In this document: positions 21,634-34,210 of the stretch, in pieces | Layout of the letters: the number at the start of each line of letters is the position of its first letter | Position numbering within the stretch: the stretch's first letter is position 1 | From: Lenzites betulinus | Taxonomy: Eukaryota > Basidiomycota > Agaricomycetes > Polyporales > Polyporaceae | DNA length: 64,000 nt | Reading direction: 5' to 3' | Assembly: GCA_022264855.1 (NCBI GenBank) | Contig: JABYQU010000007.1 | Coordinates: forward strand, 682,001 to 746,000 | Position numbers and translations under genes: made by a program | The notes under the pieces: model-generated | Databases searched by the model: none | Seen by the model: the letters and a program-made list of their open reading frames with translations, nothing else | Told to the model about the DNA's origin: nothing

Positions 21634-24102
21634 GTGAGTGGTGCTCTAGATCACTTTCTCGCAAGTGAAGAGAGTACTGATGTTGGCCGTATGTGTGGAG
21701 TATGTTGACTTTCCGTCGTGGGCGGAAGCTCGCTACTTGGGCGTGCCGGACAGCAGACATCGCGGCGGCGAAGGATGGTCGGTTCTCCCCCTCGCCAGAG
21801 GCTATAGTCGCAAATTTCGCCATTGGATAGCACTAGTCGATGCTGAGATGTGCCGTACACGGCAGAACTCTTCGATGCGGGCACCGTGCACGCTTCGTGG
21901 CGTGCCCACTGCCCACGAAACTGAACCCGATCGGGCGCGTCTCTATCACAGCCTTTGCGTCTGCTAACCGCCACTACTCCCCAGTTTATACATGAAGCTT
22001 GTACTCCATGGTGCAATCGAGCAGGCTCCTAACGGGAGACGCGCTCGGCATGGCGCAAGGATCTTGTTATGCCAAGGATCCCCGGGCGTAGCGAAGATCC
22101 TGGCCTCGCACGCCCACCTGGGTGGGACGTATTCGGTGTTTCGTTTGCCTTCTCTCTCATGTGACAATTGTGCTTGTCACTTCGCACTACAGTCCAACAG
22201 TGAAGCTGCACCCGAGGAACGAGTCCTGCCAACGGCAGATTTCGCGTAAAACTGCTCGGGAGCTTAACGGGCCTGTCTGAACGATATCACTAGCGCTGTC
22301 GGAGCGACGACAGTCATCTAGAACGCCACGATGGTCTGGTTCCCAGCGCTCCAAACTTCGACGCTTTGCCAGTCTAAAGAAGCTCCCCACGGGCCCCGTG
22401 TCCTTACAGACACTCAGGTGAAGCTTCGCATTCTGTGACAGGGCAGCGGCTGGGCAGCGAGGCTGTACTTACTAGAAGCTTTGGTGCGTTCCACTGCTCC
22501 TCGTTTCATGCGCCAAGAGATACCACTTTGAGCTGACCATATGGCGAGTTATGTACAGAAAGGCGGGCTTTAGCCAAGAAATCTGCATGCCGACCATATG
22601 ACATCCGTACAGTACGGGCCATGTCGGGGACAATCGCATTCCAGGATTTACAGTTGCCTAGCCAGCGCTCCGGTGGATCCTCTGCCCAAGATGGAATCCA
22701 GAAATCATGAGTGGTCCCGATTCTCCGTGTCTCCGAGCATGAAGGGGTTCTGGGCGCTCTTGGCGGCTATCGCCCACGATTGTGAGTTGTCTAATGGGGC
22801 TGAGTTAATGCGCTTTGCAGCGTGCCGTTGAGAGCAGGCCGTCAGCGAAGACGTGGTGCCTCAGTGCCAAGAGCCTGGGTGTCCAGACCCTCTGGCAGAC
22901 CGTGGGCAGAGCAAAATGAAAACTGTCGCACCACAGCAAGCACAGCGCCGAGGAGATCTGCGGGGTGTCTCATGCCAGCACTGTATGCCGTTGTGAGCGG
23001 TTGTGGCTGGTACATACCCCGCGCCTGCCTATTGCGGACAGCCGAGTAGGACTTGGCGCGTCGTGGCGTTGGCCTGTGGTCTCATTCCGCGTTCTCCCTC
23101 TACGGCGGAACCTGGTACGCTCAAAGAGGGAGTATTCCCCCCTCTTGCGCGTGATCTTTCAACCTGCGGCTGCTACTCATGACATATCGCCAGCGGCCGC
23201 AGAGAAATCAAGCCAGGAATTCGAAGCAGCTGCCAAGCGCAAGGGCCAGGCGCTCGGACAGAATTGTAAGTGGGTATGCATGTACTGTGGAAACGCTAAG
23301 GTTCCATGCCCAGCTACAGGCGATCACGGGGTTTCTACTTCAAGTTGACATACTTACTCCAAGTGTACGTGTCTCCGTCCATATCAATTTTACGCTCCAT
23401 TCGCTCTGTCTTACTACTACGAGCGATGCTGACACGTATGCTACCCACAGATCATTCTCCTGTCATAGGGACATGTACGGCGGCTACCTACTGCTTCTCA
23501 TGCAGACGTGCTACGGCGACTGATTCACGTTCTATGTGGTACTTCTGTCTACCGGCGTCTCCACCGCTCTATCTCCGATAGGCATGAAAAACTCTCCCCA
23601 AAGTGCCCGTGGGACCTGAGAAACGTCCACCGTGGTGTGCAAAGCAGACTTCTCATCGGTGAGGGCTTGGCGCGGCAATTAATGAATGTCGCTTCTATGA
23701 TTGTGCATGCGCTTACTCGATAAGCCCGTCCTTCTCTCGCAGACTCCCGACGTCCTTCTCCTCAGATTTCTGCAGCCTTGGCGCGAACTCCCCAAGCGCG
23801 CCAAGAGGAGTGGATTGGACGTTGACAATGCCAGATGGACGACAGACACGAGAGTGGGCGTACCACGCGTATCTGCGCGGACAGAAGTCTAACGCCGCAC
23901 ATCTCCTCCCGCTACTCCCGAGGACGAACCGGCATTGCAGTTGCTCCGCCACCGCTCGCACCTTGTTCCCGTTCACGGCGATTACTGGCTTGTCCGCTAC
24001 ACACGGCGCGCGGGCGAGACTATCACGGTGTTCCTATCACACCGTACTGCGATTCGTCTTACTGCGGGACATCACCTCAATCCCACAATGGCTCCGCATC
24101 TC

Positions 24103-24108
24103 TATAAG
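24103..24108 (+). promoter_or_regulatory. TATA-like box before the ICL/PEPM gene
   Basis: TATAAG lies about 115 bases before the start codon at 24220, a usual distance for a strongly expressed fungal gene with a short leader. Confidence 0.45.
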
Positions 24109-24219
24109 ATGCGGGGCCAAGGAAACATGGGATCCTCACCACCCTGCTCATCCACTCGAGCTTGCCTCCCAATCTCACACAACACATCTCTTCTACACCA
24201 CCGCCACTCGCCTACCAAA

Positions 24220-25659
24220 ATGCCTGGCCTCGAACTCTTCGGTAACTCCAACCCCGCCAACGGCTCCACCATCGTTGAGGTGCCCCGCCCCACCACCGCT
24301 CCCGTCGTCGCGAATGTTCCCGCTCCGGTGACTGAGACGAACGCCGAGCCCGCCACCACGGAAGTTACTGTCGCGGTCTCTTCAGTGCAGCGCAGCCTCT
24401 CGTCGCCGGCGCCCTACTATAACCCGCGCCTAGACCCGAAGAACTTCCTCGAAGGACCGCTTTCCTGGAACCCAGCCACTCGCCTCCGGCAGATGCTCGC
24501 ACGCCCAGGCATCGTTGTAAGTGCTTCTATGCAATTCCGCGCCCTCCGGGATCTCGTGTTGACTTTATCTGGCGATGTAGGTCGCCCCCGGTATTTGCGA
24601 CGGCATCAGCGCACGCTGCGCCCTCGAGGCTGGCTTTGACTGCATGTACCAGAGGTGGGTGTATGGATGAAGCTGAACGCAAAGAATGCGATCTAACGTC
24701 ATCTGGCCGATAGCGGTGCTGCAACGACCGCCTCGCGGCTTGGCCAGCCCGATGTGGCTATTGCCACTTTGAACGACTTCGTCCAGGTACAGGTCTCCCT
24801 ATAAATATGCTACACAGTCTTCTTATGCAGCTCCTTCTATAGAGCGCGCAAATGGTGTGCAGCCTTGACCCAACCGTTCCCGTTATTGCGGACGCCGACA
24901 CTGGGTATGACACCGTCTTGTCCGCCTGACCCGCCCTCTGACCCTCGTGCCCTCTAAACGTAGATTCGGTGGTCCCGCCATGGTTGCTCGCACCGTCACC
25001 CAGTACGCCCGCGCCGGTGTCGCGGCCCTGCACATCGAAGACCAGGTTCAGACCAAGCGCTGTGGCCACCTCCTTGGCAAGCAGGTAGTCTCGCGCGAGG
25101 AGTTCCTCACCCGCATCCGCGCCGCCGTTATCGCGCGCGACTCGATCCCCGGCGGCTCCGACTTTGTCATCATCGGCCGCACGGACTCGGCGCAGGTGCT
25201 CGGCATGGAGGAGGCTGTCACGCGCCTCCAGCTTGCCGCTGCCGCGGGCGCGGACGTGTGCTTCATCGAGGGCGTGCGCAGCGCGGAGCTCCTTACCGCG
25301 ACCGTCGAGGCGCTCGCGCCGAAGCCGGTACTGGTGAACGTCATCAGCGGCGGGTTGACGCCGTCGTTCACCACGCAGGAGGCGGAGGCATTGGGCGCGA
25401 AGATCATCATATTCTCTCTGGTGTCGTGCGTCGCCGCTGTGCATGGAATCCGCGCGGCGATGCACTCGCTGAAGAAGACGGGCACGGACTTCACTTCTGC
25501 GCGTGGGATGGACCCCAAAGCATTCTTCGAAGTCATGGGTAAGCCCCCTGCATATCGCTTTCTCACTGCCAACACTCCGAACTCATTTGGCAAATAGGTC
25601 TCAGCGACATCGTGAAGCTCGACGCCCAGGCAGGTGGCAAGGCATTTGAGCTTGTCTAG
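24220..25659 (+). CDS. Isocitrate lyase/PEP mutase superfamily enzyme (oxaloacetate hydrolase or methylisocitrate lyase-like)
   Basis: This is a TIM-barrel enzyme of the ICL/PEP mutase superfamily, which breaks or hydrolyses C-C or P-C bonds of 2-oxo or 2-hydroxy acids using Mg2+. Six exons (24220-24516, 24581-24654, 24714-24786, 24843-24904, 24964-25538, 25598-25659) sum to 381 codons including the stop (380 residues). Motifs are VAPGICDGISARCALEAGF, the metal-binding DADTGFGG (about 165-172), the catalytic loop EDQVQTKRCGH (Cys at about 202) and IIGRTDSAQVLG. The N-terminal 70 residues are Pro/Thr/Ala-rich and have no obvious targeting signal. In wood-decay fungi a close relative makes oxalate from oxaloacetate. 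The residues that separate that activity from other lyases cannot be judged by eye, so the substrate is left open. Confidence 0.82.
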
Positions 25660-26520
25660 ATTGGGCACCTTTCCGAATTCCGCACATGCGGGCTCCGGAA
25701 GATGTTGTGAACCGTTAAGCCGCGCCTCGATATACCTTGGGGTCCGCGGCGAATTAGAGATCTTGGCTCAGAAGTTCGTCATTAAACCTGTTTACTGTGA
25801 ACTGATACACGGATGGGGATGGAAGTCGGTTACACACATCGTTACAAGTTCGTATATATGTATACATTACGCAATGCCGCTACCAGTTAGTTTCCTGTTT
25901 GTTGTTGTCTGTATGATGATATGAATAGAAGGCACTTCGCCGGTGTTCTCAGATATCGCGATTTGGGACCATACGTGGTTGACTCGCATACCGGCGCATT
26001 GTACATTACCCCTTGATGAGCGGAGTCCTTTAGCGCAATATTTGAGAGCGTACAATACCATCCTGTATGGGAGATACGTAGTAGTATGATCTGGTTCAGG
26101 GACGGAGAGGGGGGTATACATTGTGGGATATACATCGCGGGGCATATAGTAGGGGGCTCGACGACGGAGAGATAGTAAAGCGAGGTCATATGATACACAG
26201 GGAACCTGCCGACTGGCGGCACTGTCCATCGACGTTGGGGGAGCAATAGACGTTCGGGCGGGGTCACGCGCAGTGCGCCGTACGCTGGAGAGGGCGCGTC
26301 CGGCGAGAGTCAGCGTTTCAAGCATCCTGGAGCGACCTGTGAGGCGGTTGGATGGTGGGGAGAGACCGTGACGGTACGCCGAACGGTGGGAAAAAGTGCC
26401 TCCGGAAGACGGTGGAAAAGGTCGGGGCCGAGCGAAGACGATGGGCCACGCGCAATGAGGTGATAGCGACTCGGAGAGGGAGACATTCTTCTCGGTGGAC
26501 GCGACTCGCCCACGGGTGAA
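25660..26520. repeat. FunK1 copy B 3' flank (repeat)
   Basis: From about 25900 this is the complement of the downstream block of FunK1 A and C. The first 240 bases are the 3' region of the ICL/PEPM gene, with no gene of their own. Confidence 0.65.
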
Positions 26521-29015
26521 TCACTTCGACCGCTTCGAAGGTCCCGCGACTTCAAGCTCGTCGACTTCGGCGGCGAGACGCTTCCGCGACGACGCTGTAC
26601 TGGGAGGGTTTGCGCCGTGCAACAATGTGCCGCTGACATTCGACAGATTGGTGAACTCTATTGCAAGGTCCGCGGAGTGCTGGTACCCGTTCTTCGGGAG
26701 CTGGTCGGGCATCTTGTCAGCCACGGGCCAGTCCTCGTTGAGAATAGCAAGCGCCAGTAAATCATGGATAGCAGAGTGGGTGCGGAGGTTTGCAGCACAT
26801 GCTTCAGCTCTGGCACGTTCTGATATAGTATCCTGGGAATACAGTGGGATAACCTTGGGCAATGCTGTGGGATCATAACCGGGGAGATCGAACTCCTCGT
26901 TGTTTATCAGCAGGTTGGCCGTGCTCTCGGCGGCGTGCGCGGGGGAAGCTTTCCGTTTGCGTTCGACAAGGGAGTAGCGGCCTTTGATCCATTGCAGGAT
27001 GGTGGTGATGATCATGTCCAGTGGATGGGCAACGCCGGGTGCCAGGGCGCCAGTGGGCGTCATCCAACTGAATTCAAGACATTCTCGGACCTTCGCTACT
27101 GGGGTCGTGGCCTTGGGTCCTTCCTTGAGACGTGAAGTTATATCGAGGTCGAGGTGCCCAGTCTCCATGCAAGCTTTCTTGTAGAACCCGCACTTGTAGT
27201 TGTTGCCAAGAGTGCTGTAGTCGTCAAAATAGGCGTGCATGAAGTCGGCGACCTTCTCGCAGTTGTGGGGAAGGAAGCGGACTGAAAAGTATAGAAGGAC
27301 GTTGAAGAACGATTCGAGTTCATCTTCAACTGTGACGGGGTCGCCTGGGGTCATGAGAGTCATGGCGGACATGAATTGCCACGTGCCCTGCATCATCGTG
27401 AGCACATTGTGCCTCGCCAGAATGGAAGAAAAGAGCTCACAATGCGATCAAGCTGACGAGCGTGCAGATGCACGTTGTCGGTCCTCTTAGACAGCTCCCA
27501 GTCGTTCAGCAAGCCACATTGCTCGTCTGTTTTCGCGTCGTAATACAACAGTAAGTTGCCAGCACTGATATTACGATGAATGACACCGATCTTGTAGGCT
27601 TCCGAATGCGCTGGAACCGCGAAGTCAGCAACGTTGCAGCGAGGCTCCACGATATGTGCCCGTACCGGTGATGCAACACCACAATGCATGGGCGAGCTGC
27701 CGACTGCTCGTAAAGTCTGACATCGGCTGGCCGACCTCCTTCACGGCAATCCGGTAGTGTCTGTGCTTCTTGAGAGGCGAAACGATGTCCTCGCCAACCT
27801 TCCCCTCCTCGATCTCATTCCTTCTATTCAACTCGTCCCAGAGCGCATCCGTCTGTGTCACCTGGTCTCCGACGTCTCCATGGCACTCAAGCGTCGGGAT
27901 ATAATTCACCTCGTGTTTGTTGAGGTGTTCGAGGATCGTACCTTCCTTGTCGATGTCCGGGCCAACCACACGCCACGTGTCCTTCAGGTAGCAGAATTTC
28001 CCGTCGGCGATGTTGTCTGCAGGCAGGGCGACGTATCCACGCGTGCCACGGCCGACCACCCCAGGTGCTTGGAAGTTTTGCTTGCCAACGACGAAAAACC
28101 GGTCCTCACCCTCCTTGCCATCAGGCTTGACGCAGAGTTTCCACCAGTACCATCGCGGGTCAAGAGACTCTTCGAACATCCGACGGACATAGTCCTCGCG
28201 CTTTGTCGTGTCCTTGTCCTTCTGCGCTCGCGCTTTCATCTGCTCTGCGAGGAGCGTGCCGGGGAGGATGCGCTCGGCCATCGGATCGTGGCCGCGGGTG
28301 GACTCAGCCCACTTTGCATAGCGCCAGAGGTACTCGATGAGGGTTGCCCCGTTCGTCTTGTAGTTGAACTTCTGCGTCGCGACGGCACCGGCACGGTCGA
28401 AGCGGATGATGCGGCAGTGGTCTCCAAGAATGAGGACCATGAAGATCCACATCCGCTGCTGCCTGTTGAACATGAATTCGGCGTACGCGAGGATCTGCGC
28501 AAATATCTCTTTCCGCTCCTTCGTCGTCGGGTCGATCCCCTTGGATGCGCCTTTCTTCTCTTCGAACGGATCGTGCGCGTCGGAATTCGTCTTGCACTCG
28601 ATGCAGAACTCGACGGCGGACCAGTCGGTGGGCGGAGAGTGCTCCGTCCCGTCGGGGTCTGTCGTGTGCTTGGGTACGCGGTCGGACGGGTAAAGGCCGA
28701 TGTCGGGGGCCTCGTTCGAGCGCTCGGAGCCGTCCCCGCGGGACGATGTGTCGACGAACTGGAATCCAGGACAGATGTTGGCGTCGTTGAGTGCCTTGAC
28801 CTGGCGCAGGATCGCTGAGCTGCGTCTCGCACAGTGACGAACATTGAACGACTTACCAGTGGCGGATACATCTTGCGCTCCCTGCCTGACCCGACGGGAA
28901 TGGCGTTGAGTATGGAGGAAGTGCTTTCGTCGCGCTTCGACATGTGGTCGGGGAGATGTGGCACAAATCTTTCCATGAATTTCTCGGGAGTGACGATGAG
29001 GGTCTTGCGATGCAT
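26521..29015 (-). CDS. FunK1 fungal-type protein kinase, copy B, predicted catalytically dead
   Basis: Four-exon FunK1 paralog with the same intron positions as copy A. The first intact ATG in frame gives MHRKTLIVTPEKFMERF (29015). The ATG used by copies A and C is ATA here, so the N-terminus is shorter. Key segments are ERKMYPPL, QRMWIFMVLILGDHCRIIRF, YWWKLCVKPDGKEGEDRFF and, in the catalytic loop, VIHRNISAGNLLLYY. The invariant Asp of HRD is Asn (codon AAT near 27560), so phosphotransfer is not expected, although the fold appears intact and open throughout. LLNDWELSKR and the C-terminal tail ending PSKRSK are present. It may act as a pseudokinase or be on the way to becoming a pseudogene. 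Confidence 0.8.
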
Positions 29016-30123
29016 GCTGACTCGCCAGTCGCAGCGTTTATTTGGAAGACTATGAACGGATGCGCTATATATGCTGGCGTGACGGCGACTGGATTTGACC
29101 GGTGGGGCACCAACACTGAGTAGAGATGCCTGTTCAGTTATGGTGGGGGTATGAGACGATGGAGGACTCCGTGCTTAGTAGGTCAAGACGAGGAGTTGAA
29201 GTTAATATCGGAGCGCTTTCTAGCCACGGCGGAGCACGTGTCTGTTCGCATGATTATGTTATCAGCTGCAGCTCGAACAATGGTCAATGAACGCGATTGC
29301 GGGAAGGTTTCAACTTGCCACAACTTCAAGTAGCAAGTTGAAACCCAGCAGAGGCGCGCGGGCGGCGGGCTGTCACCATTGTGGGGGCACCTGGCACTCG
29401 CACTCCCAATATCACCAAGGTCAACATCATTCGCTACAACTGAACGGTATTTCTGGAGCATGAAACATATCTCGTGTATGATACTCTGGAGATGCTGTTG
29501 TCCTCTGCAGCTTCAAATACGGGGACATCATCGGCGCCGATTCTAACCCCACGTTGGGGTTAACGTTACGCTTGCCTTGATGGTCTCCGTTTCACTGTGA
29601 AACTGCCAGCACGCCGCTGCATGCGAATAGCCAGTGCGAGCCAGTCGTTGCGCCATGATGAGATGGCGCCGATGAAGCTTTGAAGTGAGTGAGTGAAGTT
29701 CAAGAATTAACGACCCATGCTAAAGACGTCCGAATCGTCCCGAACCATCTTGTGGCAGTGCTTCGGAACAATCGCGCAAAGACTCGATATCCAAATCCCT
29801 TTCTGTCTCTCCTTTCGCGCGAGGTCGCCCTGGGCTTGGCACTCGAGGGAAATTGAAGGTCACAGATCAACATCCATGGTGGCAGCTTGTAGGGGAATAA
29901 ATGCTTATTAGATACTATTTAATAGGTAAGTACCCGAACGAGCCACTAGGAGTCAGGACTTACCAGCATGAGCCTGACTCAGGGGACATCATGCATCATG
30001 GGCAGACTGAAGTACACAGGGCTCGTGCTTAACTTGACTCCACCAGAACACTCGATTTACAGGTTACCTCGAACCAAGTCTACTCTGAAGCAAGTCAACG
30101 TCGTCACGCAGATATTTGTGGGT
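29016..30123. repeat. FunK1 copy B upstream region; direct repeat with 34211-35040
   Basis: The conserved FunK1 5' block lies at about 29200-29320. Further on, 29480-30120 matches 34560-35040 in the same orientation, including GGGCTTGGCA, ATGCTTATTAGATACT and CACGCAGATATTTGTGGGT. The spacing of the two copies is about 5 kb. No gene is present. Confidence 0.65.
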
Positions 30124-30584
30124 TTATCGCTTTGCCTGCGCAACGCCGCACTAGCACTGGGAGCTCGCACACACCCATCCGCTCCGGGTCCGCATCCGCC
30201 CACCCCTCCTCCGCTAGCTCCCTCTCGATCCCCGGGTCTGGGTCCACACCGTCTCCCGGAAACCTGCAGCGCAGGGAGTCGGGGCGCTCGGACGACTCCC
30301 TGCCAAGCGGCGCACAGAGCCCTGTACGGGCAACCGCGGCAGCCGTCGCGAGTCCCCCGCTATCACGCGGACACTCGCTGGAGCGCTCGACGACGGAGTT
30401 GTTCGAGCAGCTCGTCGCGGGCGAGGTGAGCAAGGAGGGCGAGGCGCCGCCGTCGTACGCGGGCGAGGTGAGCGAGGAGGGCGAGGCGCCGCCGTCGTAC
30501 GCGGCCGCGGTCGAGGCCCTGGTGGTCGGGGCGGCGACGACGGCGCAGACCGGTGCGTATGCGCCGTCGCATGCGTCGCATTGA
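30124..30584 (+). pseudogene. Truncated duplicate of the alpha-arrestin last exon
   Basis: This matches the C-terminal exon of the arrestin gene (11213-11615), in opposite orientation, with the same stop after HASH. The rest of the arrestin gene is missing: the match stops abruptly near TTATCGC at 30124 and unrelated repeat DNA follows. The copy keeps the frame from SSHTPIRSGSASAHPS to the stop. It also contains a 42-base tandem duplication that gives two PPSY motifs instead of one. Without the arrestin fold it is most likely a passenger of the segmental duplication. An in-frame start is possible only through a non-ATG codon or fusion to unknown upstream sequence. Confidence 0.82.
30420..30503 (+). 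repeat. 42-base tandem duplication containing a PPxY motif
   Basis: Two units (30420-30461 and 30462-30503) each encode GEVSxEGEAPPSYA and differ at one codon (Lys or Glu). The parental exon has one unit. Confidence 0.85.
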
Positions 30585-31532
30585 TGCACGCATGCACCGA
30601 AGACTCGGATGCGACGGAATGTGCGGATTGTATCAAGGGACGCGGCATGTGGATGTGTGGGGGATAGGGGACCGTTTTCTGTGGCTCGCCTCGACTGTTG
30701 GACTGCTACTGCTACTGCTAGCTGTGGGTCTATTGCGTGCGCGCACTAATGTTTCTAGCCCTCAAGGCCTAATTCCTCGCTTCCGGCTGTTGGACCTGTA
30801 CGGATTGTGGCACAGACGACGGCTTATGCATAGTATTAGTACGATATGAGATGAGTAGACGAAACCGAAGATGTGTATCACATCATTTGTATACGAGTAC
30901 GGTTAATATGACTTGCGATACTTTTACCCTCGAATGAGCCACCAGGTGCCTCGATACGCTGCCTGGACTAGAGGCGGAAAAATGAGAGCATATAATATCA
31001 TTGCGTGCGGAGGTTGCGTAGTACTAGTAGTATGATCTGGTACAGGGACGGAGAGGGGAATATATGGACATGCGGGATATACATTGTGGGATATACATTG
31101 CGGGACATATAGTAGGGGGCTCGACGACGACGGAGAGATAGTGAAGCGAGGCCATATGATACACAGAGAATCGGCCGACTGGCGGCACTGTCCATGAACG
31201 TTGGGGGAACAAGGGACATTCGGGTGGGGCTGTGACAAGGAGGGACCAGGCGGCGCGCACTGCGCCATACATTGGAGAGCCTGAGGGATTGGGCGCCGCT
31301 GTGTCGGCGCGTCCGAGACTCGACGTTGAAAGCATCCTGGAGCGACTTGCGAGGCGGTTGGAGGGTGGAGAGCGATGGTATGCCGAACAGTAGTGCGGTA
31401 GAGAAGAGAGCCTCTGTAAGACAGTGGAAGAAGTCGGGGCCGAGCGAAGACAATGGGCTACGCGCAATGAGGTGATAGCGACTCGGAGGGGGAGACACTC
31501 TTCTCGGTGGATGCGACTCGCCCATGGGTAAA
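30585..31532. repeat. FunK1 copy C 3' flank (repeat)
   Basis: Complement of 10274-11212, of nearly the same length and order. No independent gene was recognised. Confidence 0.75.
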
Positions 31533-34210
31533 TCACCTCGACCGCTTCGAAGGTCCCGCGACTTCAAGCTCCTCGACTTCGACTGCAAGACGCTTCCGCG
31601 ACGACGCTGTACTGGAAGGGTTTGCGCCGTGCAACATTGGGCCGCTGACATTCGGCGGATTGGGGTACGTTATCGTAAGGTCCTCGTCGTGCTGGTACCT
31701 CTGCTTCGGAAGCTGGTCGGGCGTCTTGTCTTCTTCAGGCCAGTCTCCGTGGGCTCCGTGACCGGTCTCCACGAATAGATCGAGGATAGCAGTGTGGCCA
31801 TGCAGGTTCTGGGCGGCAGCCTGAAGTTCTGCGTTACGTTTTGCAAGCGCTTCGGCGGAGGCTCTAAGCTCTGCAGTTGACATGGATCCGGAGGGGTTCG
31901 TGTGTGTGTAACCGCGAATGGCGAAGCCCTTCTTGGATGAGTTCGCCCCACTCTTCGGCATAGGAGCCTCAACGTCGCCCTTCAATTTGGTCGCCTTTTT
32001 CAAAGCAAGAGTATACCGAGCGTTTGTCCACTCCAGAATGGTAGCGAAGATGTGGTCCAAAGGATGAGGATTGGGAGGGTCGGAAGGGGTGGGCCAACCA
32101 AATGTCAGCACTTCCAGAGCCATCGACGCTTCGATCGTGTCTTCATCCTCTGACTCGGATTCTCCCTCAGACTCGGAGGACGACTTCGGGTGCAGCAGGA
32201 TGCGCCCGGTCTCCATGCAATATCTCTTGTAGATTCCGCATCCGTAGTTGTCGTCAAGCGTGCTGTAGTCATCGAAATAAGCGTACATAAAGTCGCCGAC
32301 TCTTTTGCAGTTGTGGTGAAGGAAGCGGATGGCAAAGTATAGGAGCACGTTGAAGAATGACTCCAGTTCATCTTCGACTCTGACCAGTTCGCCGGGTGTC
32401 GTGAGCGTCATCGCGGACATAAACTGCCACGTGCCCTGCAGCGTCGCGAACACGTTAGACCTCGCCAGAATAAAAGACATCAAAGCGCTCACCGTGCGGT
32501 CGAGCTGGCGTCCGTGCGGATACACGCTGTCCGTCTTCTTCGAGAGCTCCCAGTCATTGAGCAGGCCGCACCACTCAGGATTCTCTGCGTCAACGTCGTA
32601 GTATAGCAGCACATTGCCAGCACTAATGTCGCGGTGAATGACGCCAATGTCGTAGGCATTCTTGTGCGCTGAAGGGCGAGGTCAGGAATGATGCATCCGT
32701 GAGACTCAGACGAAACCTGCCATACCGAAAATACAACACCCCAGTGCATGGACGAGCTCCTGGCTGTTAGCAAACTCCGACATCTGTAGGCCAACCTGCT
32801 TCACGGAGATCCGGTAGTGCCTGTGCTTCTTGAGCTGAAGCGAGACGATGTTCCTGCCCGCCGTCCCCTCGTCAACCTTCTTCTGGTATATCTCCTCCCA
32901 GAGCGCGTCCGTATGTGTCACCTGTTGGGTAGGATCGCCGACGTCTCCATGGCACGCCAGCGTCGGGATGTACATGACATTGTGTTTGTTGAGGTGTTTG
33001 AGAATGGTGCCCTCCTTGTCGATGTCCGGGCCAACCACCCGCCACGCATCCTTCAGGTAGCAGAACTTCCCGTCGGCGATGTTGTCCACCGGCAGGGCGA
33101 CGTATCCACGCGTGCCACGGCCGACCACGCCAGATGCTTGGAAGTTCGGCTTGCCGACGACGAAGAACTGATCCTCGCCCTCCTTGCCATCAGGCTCTAC
33201 GCGGAGTTTCCACCAGTACCATCGCGGGTCGAGAGACTCCTCGAACAGCCGACAGGCGTAGTCCTTGCGCTCGGTCATGACCTTGTCCTTCTTCGCGCGC
33301 GCTTGCATCTGCTCCGCAAGGGCAGAGCCAGGAGGGATGCGCTCGGCCGTCGGATCGTGGCCGCGAGTAGACGCAGACCACTTTGCGTAACGCCAGAAGA
33401 ATTCGATCAGCGTCGCCCCGTTCATCTTGTAGTTGAACTTCTGCGTCGCGACGGCGCCGGCACGGTCGAAGCGGATGATGCGGCAGCAGTCTCCAAGGAT
33501 GAGGACCATGAAGATCCACATCCGCTGCTGCCTGTTGAACATGAATTCGGCGTACGCGAGGATCTGCGCGAATATCTCTTTCCGCTCCTTTGTCGTTGGG
33601 TCGATCCCCTTGGATGGGTCCTTCTTCTCCTTGAACGGATCGTGTGCGTCGGAGCTCGTCTTGCACTCGATGCAGAACTCGACGGCGGACCAGTCGGTGG
33701 GCGGCGAGTGCACCGTCCCGTCGGGGTCTGTCGTACCCACAGGCACGCGGTCGGACGGGTAAAGGCCGATGTCGGGGGCCTCGTTCGAGCGCTCGGAGCC
33801 GTCCCCACGGGATGATGTGTTGACGAACTGGAATCCAGGACAGATGTTGGCGTCGTTGAGTGCCTTGATCTGGTGTGCGACTACTGAGCTGTGTCTCGCA
33901 CAATGACAGACGTTGAACTACTTACCAGTGGCGGATACATCTTGCGCTCCCTGCCCGACGCAACAGGAATGTTTCCGAGTATCGAGGAAGTGCTTTCGTC
34001 GCGCTTGGACATGTGGTCGGCGAGGGGTGGCACAAACCTATCCATGAACTCCTCGGGAGTGATGATGACGGTCTTGCGATGCATGCTGACTCGTAATTCG
34101 CGGCGTTTGATCGCAGTGGTAGGAGTGGATGCGCTGTATACGCTGGCTTTACGGCTGTTGAATTTGACCGGTGTGTTACCGATCCTAGGCAGAGGGGCGC
34201 GTTCAGCCAT
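31533..34210 (-). CDS. FunK1 fungal-type protein kinase, copy C
   Basis: Four exons (34210-33926, 33869-32726, 32668-32493, 32435-31533) sum to 836 codons including the stop (835 residues). The start ATG gives MAERAPLPRIGNTPVKF, equivalent to copy A. The catalytic loop is VIHRDISAGNVLLYY and LLNDWELSKK follows, so all core residues match copy A. Splice signals are intact at all three introns, which have the same lengths as in copy A (56, 57 and 57 bases). The clearest difference from A is an acidic run SESEGESESEDEDTIEAS in the C-terminal region, replacing a basic segment. It lies inside the inverted duplication and is the nearest relative of copy A. Confidence 0.85.

Larger units (their letters stand above)
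21176..24219. other. 3-kb region without an intact gene
   Basis: Apart from the exon-like fragment at 21468-21633 and the promoter of the downstream gene, only short unrelated open frames are present. The mixture of moderately GC-rich stretches and stops suggests decayed sequence, but no family was recognised. Confidence 0.5.
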
